NCBI GenBank assembly: GCA_002387725.1
Contig: DGKK01000040.1
Location: 28,557 to 33,642, forward strand
Source: Nitrospirae bacterium UBA4572
GTDB taxonomy: Bacteria; Nitrospirota; Leptospirillia; Leptospirillales; Leptospirillaceae
Direction of reading: 5' to 3'
DNA length: 5,086 nt
The stretch's first letter is position 1. The number at the start of each line of letters is the position of its first letter. A program made the translations under genes and the position numbers. Under the pieces are notes generated by a model. The model saw only the letters and a list, made by a program, of their open reading frames with translations. It was not told the origin of the DNA and searched no databases. This document shows positions 1-5,086 of this stretch, one piece after another.

Positions 1-305
1 TGGCCGATCTCCGTCTTCGCATGGATGTGCTGAAGGGACGCATCCCCTCCGGCGCCGTCATTCTGGCAGGCAAGGCGGGGGATGACCGGGTGCTTCTTTT
101 GGGCTGGGCAACCCCCGACCTTGAGAAGACCTTTCCGGTCAACACCTGGGTCCGTTCCATGGCCCAGACCCTGGGTGGCCGCGGCGGAGGCCGCCCCCTT
201 TGGGCCGAAGGAGGGGGGGCTCCCCCTCCTTCCTGGTCGGACTTTCTCTCAAAGGTGCGGACCTCCATGCTCCAGGCGGCAGAAAAAGCCTTGGGCGGTT
301 CCTAG
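1..305 (+). CDS. alaS: Alanyl-tRNA synthetase, C-terminal fragment (5' end outside window)
   Basis: This is the last 100 or so residues of alanyl-tRNA synthetase, the cytoplasmic class II enzyme that charges tRNA-Ala. The frame is open from base 3 and ends with TAG at 303-305. What is visible is the C-terminal DHHA1-type (C-Ala) domain. It begins with the 'LPSGAVVL'-like strand (here RIPSGAVILAG), followed by the 'vtkDL' segment (ATPDLEKTFPVNTWV) and the glycine-rich signature GGRGGGRP at bases 174-197. It closes with the usual amphipathic tail helix (FLSKVRTSMLQAAEKAL). In the family this domain helps bind tRNA and couples editing to aminoacylation. The catalytic and editing domains lie off the left edge and cannot be judged. 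After GGR the common 'PDMAQAGG' reads PLWAEGGGAPPP, a divergent proline-rich turn encoded by a perfect inverted repeat. The gene stops only 4 bases before ruvX, which suggests co-transcription. The family call is secure. Confidence 0.95.
   Translation, partial: ADLRLRMDVLKGRIPSGAVILAGKAGDDRVLLLGWATPDLEKTFPVNTWVRSMAQTLGGRGGGRPLWAEGGGAPPPSWSDFLSKVRTSMLQAAEKALGGS
207..232. repeat. Perfect 11-bp inverted repeat in the 3' part of alaS
   Basis: Arms 207-217 (GAAGGAGGGGG) and 222-232 are exact reverse complements around a 4-base loop, GGCT. In RNA this would be a very stable hairpin about 70 bases before the alaS stop. No T-run follows (CTGGTCGG), so it is not a standard intrinsic terminator. The left arm contains AAGGAGG (208-214), a full Shine-Dalgarno consensus with no start codon at the right distance. 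The repeat encodes EGGGAPPPS, just where alaS departs from its usual C-terminal consensus. Confidence 0.75.
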
Positions 306-309
306 CCAT

Positions 310-816
310 ATGGGCGCCAAAGCCCGATTCCCGGGGGTTCTCATGGGAATCGACTGGGGCGGGCGCCGGGTGGGGGTGGCGTTGTCGGATCCCTCCCGGA
401 CCCTGGCCCGCCCTCTGACGGTTCTTGTTCGTGACGGCTCCGGAACGATTCCTTTTCAGGAGGGGGAAAAGCTCCTCGCCTCTCTTCGGAAGATCGCTAC
501 AGACCACGACGTCACAGGTCTGGTTTTTGGTATTCCCTATTATCACCTCTCGGGAGACCCCAATCCCCACGCCCCCCTCTTCCTCCGGGTCGCTCGGGAT
601 TTGTCCCGGGACCTCGCACTTCCGCTCTTTCTTCATGATGAGGGACAGAGCTCGGAGGCCGCCCGGGAAATCCGAAAGGGACACCCCGGGCGGCGAAATT
701 CTGCCCAAAGCCTTGACCATGTGGCGGCTGCGACCCTTCTCCAGGGATTTCTCGATGCGCCTCCAGAAGAGAGGCGTGAGGTGTCGGAAGGTGCCCTGCT
801 CGGAGAGGACTCATGA
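310..816 (+). CDS. ruvX: RuvX/YqgF-family RNase H-fold nuclease (putative Holliday junction resolvase / pre-16S rRNA nuclease)
   Basis: A 168-residue protein of the YqgF/RuvX family. E. coli YqgF takes part in 5' maturation of 16S rRNA, and related proteins cleave Holliday junctions in vitro. It is cytoplasmic, with no signal or membrane segment. The acidic triad of the RNase H fold is present: D15 in GIDWG, E111 in the 'DER'-like motif (HDEGQSS) and D136 in SLDHVAAATLLQ. GRRVGVALSDP (residues 18-28) and the VFGIPY strand (72-77) also match the family. ATG 310 was chosen because it keeps the full first beta strand (GVLMGID). The in-frame ATG at 343 would start at MGID and cut that strand, and neither start has a strong ribosome-binding site. 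The protein is longer than the usual 135-150 residues because of the N-terminal lead, a loop near 41-52 and a charged tail (150-168). The Arg of 'DER' is Gly here. The stop overlaps the mltG start. The family is certain, but which of the two activities dominates is not. Confidence 0.92.
   Translation: MGAKARFPGVLMGIDWGGRRVGVALSDPSRTLARPLTVLVRDGSGTIPFQEGEKLLASLRKIATDHDVTGLVFGIPYYHLSGDPNPHAPLFLRVARDLSRDLALPLFLHDEGQSSEAAREIRKGHPGRRNSAQSLDHVAAATLLQGFLDAPPEERREVSEGALLGEDS
802..808 (+). promoter_or_regulatory. Ribosome-binding site of mltG, inside ruvX
   Basis: GGAGAGG lies inside the last codons of ruvX, with the GGAG core 7 bases before the mltG ATG at 813. Together with the ATGA stop/start overlap, this supports translation of mltG by re-initiating or newly recruited ribosomes, and it favours ATG 813 over the in-frame ATG at 831. 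Confidence 0.7.
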
Positions 817-1850
817 GTCTCTCCTCCCGGATGGACCAGCTTCGGAGAGTGACGTTGGGACTTCTGGTGGCCCTTGCGCTCTTTCTTCTCTGGTCGGCGG
901 ATGCCTTCTTCGGGGAGAGCGGTTTCACAGGCCCTCCCTTTCTCCTGACCGTCTCGCATGGAACCCCCTTTCGGACGGTGGTCAAGGCCCTGGCGCGTCG
1001 CGGGGTGATTACCAAGCCGGAAACGGTGATTCTGTGGGGGGATCTTCTGGGTCTTTCCCGGGCGATTCGGGAGGGGGACTACGAGATATCGGGGGAAGAC
1101 CGCCCGGTCAAGATCCTCTGGAACCTCGTTGCCGGTCAGCGCTACTACCGAAAATTGACGGTCCCCGAGGGATTTACGGTCTCCCAGGTCGCTGCCCGCA
1201 TGGCCCGACTGGGAATCGGAACGGTCGATCAGGACCTGGCTCTCATGAGCGATGCGAACTTTTTGCAGCAGCTTCATGTGCCCTCAACCTCCCTTGAGGG
1301 CTATCTCTTTCCCAACACTTATTACTTTTCCCGGGGGACCTCCCCTCGAGAGGTCCTGTCGATGATGGTCTCCCGCTTCTGGCATGTGATGACCCCCACC
1401 TGGCAATCCCAGTCGGCCGTTCAGGGGCTGACCCTTCCCCAGGCCGTGACCCTGGCTTCCATCGTCCAGAAGGAGGCCGGAACCTCCGGGGACATGCCGC
1501 TGGTGGCCGGAGTCTTCCTCAACCGCCTCAGAAGCGGCATGAAGCTCCAGAGCGATCCGACGGTCCTGTATGTCCTGCCGGGCCACCATCATCTTACGGC
1601 GTCTGATCTCAAGATAGATTCTCCCTACAACACCTATCTCCACGAGGGGCTCCCTCCCACCCCCATTGCCAACCCGGGAGCGCAAGCCCTCCATGCGGTG
1701 CTTTTTGCCGAAAAGGTCCCATACTATTACTTCGTCTCTGCGGGGCCGGGATCTCCCTCGATCTTTTCCCGAACACTGGCCGACCATGACCGGGCCATCT
1801 CCCGGATCATGAAGGACAAGCGGAGGGCAGCCCGTGAAACAGGACAATAG
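813..1850 (+). CDS. mltG: Endolytic murein transglycosylase MltG (YceG-like)
   Basis: A 345-residue inner-membrane lytic transglycosylase. In E. coli, MltG cleaves nascent peptidoglycan strands and so acts as a terminator of glycan polymerisation near the elongation machinery. A short basic N-terminus (RR at 11-12) precedes one membrane segment (about residues 13-28), so the rest should face the periplasm. A LysM-like subdomain is visible around 111-132 (YYRKLTVPEGFTVSQVA). It is followed by LEGYLFPNTYYF (161-172) and the catalytic core ASIVQKEAG, in which E221 aligns with the catalytic Glu of E. coli MltG. Then come the conserved FLNRLRSGMKLQSDPTVLY (235-253), SPYNTYLHEGLPPTPIANPG (270-289) and a terminal YYYFVSAGPGSPSIFSRTLADHDRAI block. 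The length is normal and no key residue is missing. The start overlaps the ruvX stop and has a good ribosome-binding site. The pairing of yqgF with mltG downstream of alaS also occurs in B. subtilis (yrrK, yrrL). The call is secure. Confidence 0.96.
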   Translation: MSLSSRMDQLRRVTLGLLVALALFLLWSADAFFGESGFTGPPFLLTVSHGTPFRTVVKALARRGVITKPETVILWGDLLGLSRAIREGDYEISGEDRPVKILWNLVAGQRYYRKLTVPEGFTVSQVAARMARLGIGTVDQDLALMSDANFLQQLHVPSTSLEGYLFPNTYYFSRGTSPREVLSMMVSRFWHVMTPTWQSQSAVQGLTLPQAVTLASIVQKEAGTSGDMPLVAGVFLNRLRSGMKLQSDPTVLYVLPGHHHLTASDLKIDSPYNTYLHEGLPPTPIANPGAQALHAVLFAEKVPYYYFVSAGPGSPSIFSRTLADHDRAISRIMKDKRRAARETGQ

Positions 1851-1861
1851 ACCACACTACC

Positions 1862-1866
1862 GAGGA
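1862..1866 (+). promoter_or_regulatory. Ribosome-binding site region of valS
   Basis: GAGGA lies in the 26-base mltG-valS gap, 10 bases before ATG 1877. A weaker GGAA (1869-1872) stands 7 bases before the second ATG at 1880, so either Met of the MetMet start may be used. The two choices differ by one residue. An ATG at 1867 opens only a six-codon frame that ends across the valS start (TGA 1885-1887). Confidence 0.55.
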
Positions 1867-1876
1867 ATGGAAACGA

Positions 1877-4546
1877 ATGATGGATGATTTCTTGACGGAT
1901 GACCCGTCGGTGACGGAAGAGAGCGGGGATTTCCCCGTACGATTTGATTCGGGACGTGTCGAGCGCGAGATTCTTTCAAAACAGGCCTCCTTACCCTCCC
2001 GCCCTCACGCCCGCCCCTTTTCCATGGTGATTCCGCCTCCGAACATCACCGGCAGGCTTCACATGGGCCATGCCCTCAACCTGACCATCCAGGATGTCAT
2101 GGCTCGCTATCACCGGATGGCGGGGGACGATGTTCTGTGGATTCCCGGCGTCGACCATGCAGGGATTGCCGCACAGAATGTCGTCGAGAAAAAGCTAAGG
2201 GCGGAAGGCGTCGACTTCAAAAGTCTGGGGCGCGATGAATTCGTGGCCCGCGTCTGGGAGTGGAAGGACTCAATCGGCTCGGGGATTGGCGATCAGATCC
2301 GACGGCTCGGAGCCTCCCTCTCCTGGGACCATGAACGCTTCACCATGGACCCGGGGTTCTCCCGGGCGGTCCGGGAGGTCTTTGTCCGTCTCTATGAAGA
2401 CGGGGCCCTCTACCGGGCGGAGCGCATGATCCATTGGTGTCCCCGGTGCCTCACCGCCCTGTCGGATGTGGAGGTGACCCACCAGGATCGTGTCGGAGAG
2501 CTGGTTTATGTGACCTACCATCTTGAAGAGGAGGGGGAGAAGTCCCTCGTGGTGGCCACGACCCGGCCCGAGACCATTGTGGCCGATCTGGCCCTGGCGG
2601 TTCATCCCGATGACGAGCGATATCGGGAGTATGTGGGGAAAAGGGTTCGGGTGCCCCTCTCCGATCGGATGATTCCGGTGTTGGCCGACCCGGCCGTCGA
2701 TCCCCAGTTCGGGACGGGAGTCCTGAAGATCACGCCGAGCCATTCGATGGTGGACTTTGAGATCGGAAGCCGCCACCACCTAGGAACACTTTCGGTGATC
2801 GAAGCCGACGGGACGATGAATGCCCAGGCCGGTCCCCTGTCGGGGCTTTCTCGGGAAAAGGCCCGGGCCCGGGCCTTGGAGATCCTTGAGTCCGACGAGC
2901 TTTTGGTGCGCCGGGAGAACTATCCCCATGCCGTCGGTGTCTGCTACCGCTGCCAGACGGAGGTGGAGCCGCGCCTTTCCCTGCAATGGTTTGTCAGGAT
3001 GGCCCCTCTGGCGGCCCGGGCTCGGGAGGCCGTCTCCTCCGGCCAGATCCGTTTTTTCCCCGCCTCCTGGGTGAAGACCTATTACGAGTGGATCGACAAC
3101 ATTCGGGACTGGTGCGTCTCCCGGCAGATCTGGTGGGGACACCGGATTCCGGCCTGGAGCTGTTCCGACTGCGGCCATCTGGCTGTTCTTCGGGACGATC
3201 CCTCGGTCTGCCCGGCGTGCCAGAGTCCCAATATTACCCGGGACCCCGATGTGCTCGACACCTGGTTCTCATCCGCCCTGTGGCCCTTTGCCACGCTGGG
3301 CTGGCCGGAGGAGACCCCCGATCTCGCCCGCTTCTACCCCACCTCCCTTCTGGTGACGGGATTTGACATCCTCTTCTTCTGGGTGGCCCGGATGATCATG
3401 ATGGGCCTTTACCTGACCGACAGGATCCCCTTCCGGGATGTCTATATCCATGCCCTGGTCCGGGACGAGTTCGGCCAGAAGATGACCAAGAGCCGGGGAA
3501 ACGTGGTGGACCCCCTGGAGCTCATGGACCGGTTCGGGACCGATGCCTTCCGGCTCTCCCTGGCTCTTCTGGCCTCTCCCGGCCGGGATATCCGGCTTTC
3601 GGTGGAGAGGGTGGAGGCGGCCCGAAACTTTGTCTCGAAGCTCTGGAATGCCTTCCGATTCATCTCCCGGGTTGTTCCCCGGGAGACGCCCTTCCTGTCC
3701 CGACCCGGAGAGGTTCGGGGAATGGCCAACCGGTGGATTCTCTCCGAGCTCGTTCGGACCGAAAGGGAGTACCGCGATGCCATGGAAAGCTATCGTGTGG
3801 ACGAAGCCGCCCTCCTCGTCTACCGCTTTACCTGGAGCCTCTTCTGCGACTGGTATCTCGAGGCGGCCAAGGTAGATGTCGATCGGGACAGCGCAGATCC
3901 CCTGCGCCATGAGACCCTTTCGACCCTGCGGACAGTGGGGGCGGCCCTTCTCGATCTTGCCCACCCCTTTCTTCCCTTTGTCACCGAAGAGCTCTCCCGA
4001 ATCTTTGTCTTTTCCAATGCCTCAGCGGGATCGGCCCCGGCACTTCTGGGGCTTTCGGAGCTTCCGGGGCCCCCGCCCGAGGACTTTGAGAGGATTCGGT
4101 CGATGGTGGGGTCGGTGCGCCAGACCCGGACAGTCATGAAGATCCCTCCGACGCAGGAGATCCCGGCGGCCCTTTTCCTGACCCTTCCCGGAGAGGATCC
4201 GGCCCTCTTCTGGCCCTTCCTTCGTCGCCTTGCCCGGATCGTCCCCTCGTCCTCTCCCCATTCTCGCGGACTTCGGGCCCCTTTCCGCGATGGCCATCTG
4301 CTCCTGGAGCTGGGGGATCTGGTGGACTTTTCCCAGGAGGCCTCCCGGCTCGATCGGGAGGTGGCTCGTGTCGAAGCTCGCCTTGACGAGGTCTCGGGGC
4401 GACTTTCCCGGGAGGATTTTCTCCGGAAGGCTCCTCCCGAGGTGGTGGAGAAGGATCGGGCCCAGGTTGTCTTACTGGCCGAGGAACGGGAGGGACTCCT
4501 GGCGGCCCGAGAGCAGGTGCGGGAATTCCTGGGAGAGGGGAAATGA
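1877..4546 (+). CDS. valS: Valyl-tRNA synthetase
   Basis: An 889-residue class I synthetase that charges tRNA-Val in the cytoplasm and hydrolyses misactivated threonine. The ValRS signature PPPNITGRLHMGH (53-65) carries the HIGH motif as HMGH (62-65), and KMSKS appears as KMTKS (535-539). The CP1 editing domain is marked by TTRPET (228-233) and ITPSHSMVDFEIG (285-297). Three cysteine groups, C188/C191 with C356/C359 and C429/C432 with C445/C448, have the spacing of the two four-cysteine zinc sites known in bacterial ValRS. DVLDTWFSSALWP (458-470) is the usual core block. The anticodon-binding helical domain spans about 616-760 (NRWILSEL, FCDWYLEAAK). Residues 816-889 form the ValRS C-terminal coiled-coil arm (KAPPEVVEKDRAQ), which contacts tRNA. 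Length is typical. Oddities are a short N-terminus without the usual aromatic 'W..gyF' segment and Ser290 where Asp is common in the editing motif. Its stop overlaps the nadC start. No T-box is possible in the 26-base leader. The call is secure. Confidence 0.98.
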   Translation: MMDDFLTDDPSVTEESGDFPVRFDSGRVEREILSKQASLPSRPHARPFSMVIPPPNITGRLHMGHALNLTIQDVMARYHRMAGDDVLWIPGVDHAGIAAQNVVEKKLRAEGVDFKSLGRDEFVARVWEWKDSIGSGIGDQIRRLGASLSWDHERFTMDPGFSRAVREVFVRLYEDGALYRAERMIHWCPRCLTALSDVEVTHQDRVGELVYVTYHLEEEGEKSLVVATTRPETIVADLALAVHPDDERYREYVGKRVRVPLSDRMIPVLADPAVDPQFGTGVLKITPSHSMVDFEIGSRHHLGTLSVIEADGTMNAQAGPLSGLSREKARARALEILESDELLVRRENYPHAVGVCYRCQTEVEPRLSLQWFVRMAPLAARAREAVSSGQIRFFPASWVKTYYEWIDNIRDWCVSRQIWWGHRIPAWSCSDCGHLAVLRDDPSVCPACQSPNITRDPDVLDTWFSSALWPFATLGWPEETPDLARFYPTSLLVTGFDILFFWVARMIMMGLYLTDRIPFRDVYIHALVRDEFGQKMTKSRGNVVDPLELMDRFGTDAFRLSLALLASPGRDIRLSVERVEAARNFVSKLWNAFRFISRVVPRETPFLSRPGEVRGMANRWILSELVRTEREYRDAMESYRVDEAALLVYRFTWSLFCDWYLEAAKVDVDRDSADPLRHETLSTLRTVGAALLDLAHPFLPFVTEELSRIFVFSNASAGSAPALLGLSELPGPPPEDFERIRSMVGSVRQTRTVMKIPPTQEIPAALFLTLPGEDPALFWPFLRRLARIVPSSSPHSRGLRAPFRDGHLLLELGDLVDFSQEASRLDREVARVEARLDEVSGRLSREDFLRKAPPEVVEKDRAQVVLLAEEREGLLAAREQVREFLGEGK
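2858..2877. repeat. Perfect 20-bp palindrome in valS
   Basis: The 20 bases are identical on both strands, with the centre between 2867 and 2868 and no spacer. It is built from a GCCCGG repeat that encodes KARARAL in valS (alternating Ala GCC and Arg CGG codons), in the segment leading out of the editing domain. The sequence fact is certain, but a function is not shown. Confidence 0.75.
3663..3686. repeat. 9-bp inverted repeat in valS
   Basis: Arms TCTCCCGGG (3663-3671) and CCCGGGAGA (3678-3686) flank a 6-base loop. The repeat lies in codons for ISRVVPRE. It shares its arm core with shorter repeats at 2359-2377 and 4341-4361, all made from Ser TCC - Arg CGG on one side and Arg CGG - Glu GAG on the other, so codon choice probably explains it. 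Confidence 0.6.
4532..4540 (+). promoter_or_regulatory. Ribosome-binding site of nadC, inside valS
   Basis: A purine-rich GGAGAGGGG sits in the last valS codons. The GGAG core is 7 bases before the nadC ATG at 4543, which itself overlaps the valS TGA. It supports translational coupling of nadC to valS and decides the nadC start. Confidence 0.65.
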
Positions 4547-5086
4547 TCGAGGGATTCCTGCCGGCCACCGTCGATCGAATCCTTCTGGCCTTTCTTGAGG
4601 AGGATCTCCCTGAAGGGGATCTCACCAGCCGTCTCTTCTTCGGAACGGCCTCCTCCAACCGGACAGTCGAAGCCGCCCTCGTGGCCGAAGAGTCGGGGGT
4701 TCTGGCGGGGACATTCCTTGTGTCAAGGATCTATGCTCTTTTGGGCGGAGATGTGGCCCTCTCGTTCGGCTGTCCGGAAGGCGGGGCCTTTGAGGCCGGA
4801 GACACTCTGGCCACCATGCGGGGGCCCATCCATGAGCTGCTGGCGGGAGAGCGCCTGGCCTTGAACCTCACCAAGCACCTCTCGGCGGTGGCAACCCTGA
4901 CCCGTCGCTACGTGGACCTGATCGCCCGGCACCGTCCTCCCGGCATGCGTCCGCTCCGGGTGACCGAGACCCGAAAGACCCTTCCGGGGCTCCGTCTTTT
5001 TCAGAAGCACGCCGTCCGGGTGGGGGGAGGGCACTCCCATCGATCCTCGCTCTCCTCCGGCATTCTGATCAAGGACAACCATCTGG
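4543..5086 (+). CDS. nadC: Nicotinate-nucleotide pyrophosphorylase (quinolinate phosphoribosyltransferase), 3' end outside window
   Basis: The first 181 residues of NadC, open to the right edge with no stop; the full family protein is about 275-300 residues. NadC converts quinolinate and PRPP to nicotinate mononucleotide, CO2 and pyrophosphate, the step of de novo NAD synthesis after NadA and NadB. The N-terminal domain opens with the typical LEEDLPEGDLTSRLFF (18-33) and contains AEESGVLAG and GPIHELLAGERLALN (94-108). The barrel begins with LSAVATLTRRYVD and holds TETRKTLPGLR (141-151), KHAVRVGGGHSHR (155-167) and ILIKDNHL (174-181). R104, R144, K145, H166, R167 and K177 correspond to the basic residues that bind quinolinate and PRPP in the M. 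tuberculosis enzyme. The ATG overlaps the valS stop and has its own ribosome-binding site. A local departure is LNLTKHLSAVAT, where LNFLQxLSGIAT is common. The missing C-terminal third cannot be assessed, and nadA and nadB are not in view. Confidence 0.95.
   Translation, partial: MIEGFLPATVDRILLAFLEEDLPEGDLTSRLFFGTASSNRTVEAALVAEESGVLAGTFLVSRIYALLGGDVALSFGCPEGGAFEAGDTLATMRGPIHELLAGERLALNLTKHLSAVATLTRRYVDLIARHRPPGMRPLRVTETRKTLPGLRLFQKHAVRVGGGHSHRSSLSSGILIKDNHL

Noticed and set aside
183..195. Small GGCGG-AGG-CCGCC hairpin in alaS
   Set aside because: It is fully explained by the codons for the conserved glycine-rich GGRGGGRP signature.
139..720. Open frame of 193 codons on the - strand across alaS and ruvX
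   Set aside because: It lies antisense to two recognisable genes, and its product is rich in Gly, Pro and Arg with no family features. Long antisense frames are expected in GC-rich coding DNA.
425..1297. Open frame of 290 codons on the + strand in another frame across ruvX and mltG
   Set aside because: It runs through two conserved genes out of frame, has low-complexity composition (Gly, Arg, Pro, Ser), and shows no domain or ribosome-binding site.
1336..1356. 7-bp inverted repeat GGACCTC...GAGGTCC in mltG
   Set aside because: It is short, lies in the middle of a conserved gene, has no T-run, and is expected by chance at this GC content.
1851..1876. Possible promoter or terminator between mltG and valS
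   Set aside because: The 26 bases contain a ribosome-binding site but no -35/-10 pair and no hairpin with a T-run.
1867..1887. Six-codon frame (ATG 1867 to TGA 1885-1887) across the valS start, as a possible leader peptide
   Set aside because: It is too short and carries no valine codons, attenuator hairpin or T-rich terminator; the 26-base gap leaves no room for a leader mechanism.
3269..3964. Open frame of 231 codons on the - strand within valS
   Set aside because: It is fully antisense to conserved ValRS catalytic and anticodon-binding regions, with a Gly/Pro/Glu-rich product typical of a shadow frame.
1..5086. Hidden mobile element, CRISPR array, tRNA or defence system
   Set aside because: The window is filled by five recognisable housekeeping genes. 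There are no direct repeat arrays, terminal inverted repeats, transposase-like frames or tRNA-like folds.

Overview
The window is a gene-dense stretch of bacterial chromosome with high GC content (roughly 60%, judged by eye). It holds five genes, all on the + strand and packed tightly enough to be one transcription unit: the 3' end of alaS, then ruvX (yqgF), mltG, valS and the 5' part of nadC. Nothing in it suggests a plasmid, phage, transposon, CRISPR array or RNA gene.

Layout: alaS enters from the left edge and stops at 305. ruvX starts 4 bases later (310) and its stop overlaps the mltG start in an ATGA at 813-816. mltG stops at 1850. A 26-base gap holding a GAGGA ribosome-binding site separates it from valS (1877-4546). 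The valS stop overlaps the nadC start in a second ATGA at 4543-4546, and nadC runs off the right edge. There is no intergenic space longer than 26 bases, no visible promoter and no terminator, so the unit begins upstream and continues downstream of the window.

Roles: two class-defining aminoacyl-tRNA synthetases (Ala, Val), a RuvX/YqgF-type RNase H-fold nuclease, a membrane endolytic transglycosylase that ends peptidoglycan strands, and a de novo NAD synthesis enzyme. These are growth-linked housekeeping functions with no shared pathway. The alaS - yqgF - mltG order is also known, with small genes between, in Bacillus subtilis (alaS, yrrK, yrrL), so the left half is an old conserved neighbourhood. 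The organism cannot be named from the window. GC content, protein style and the valS-nadC junction would fit a Gram-negative group such as Nitrospirota (Leptospirillum-like) or a deltaproteobacterial lineage, but this is a weak inference.

I looked for an undescribed system and do not see one. The points worth a second look are small: departures from family consensus in ValS, RuvX and NadC, and several perfect inverted repeats inside coding sequence. One of these, near the end of alaS, buries a consensus Shine-Dalgarno sequence; most of the others probably arise from Ser TCC, Arg CGG and Glu GAG codon preference.
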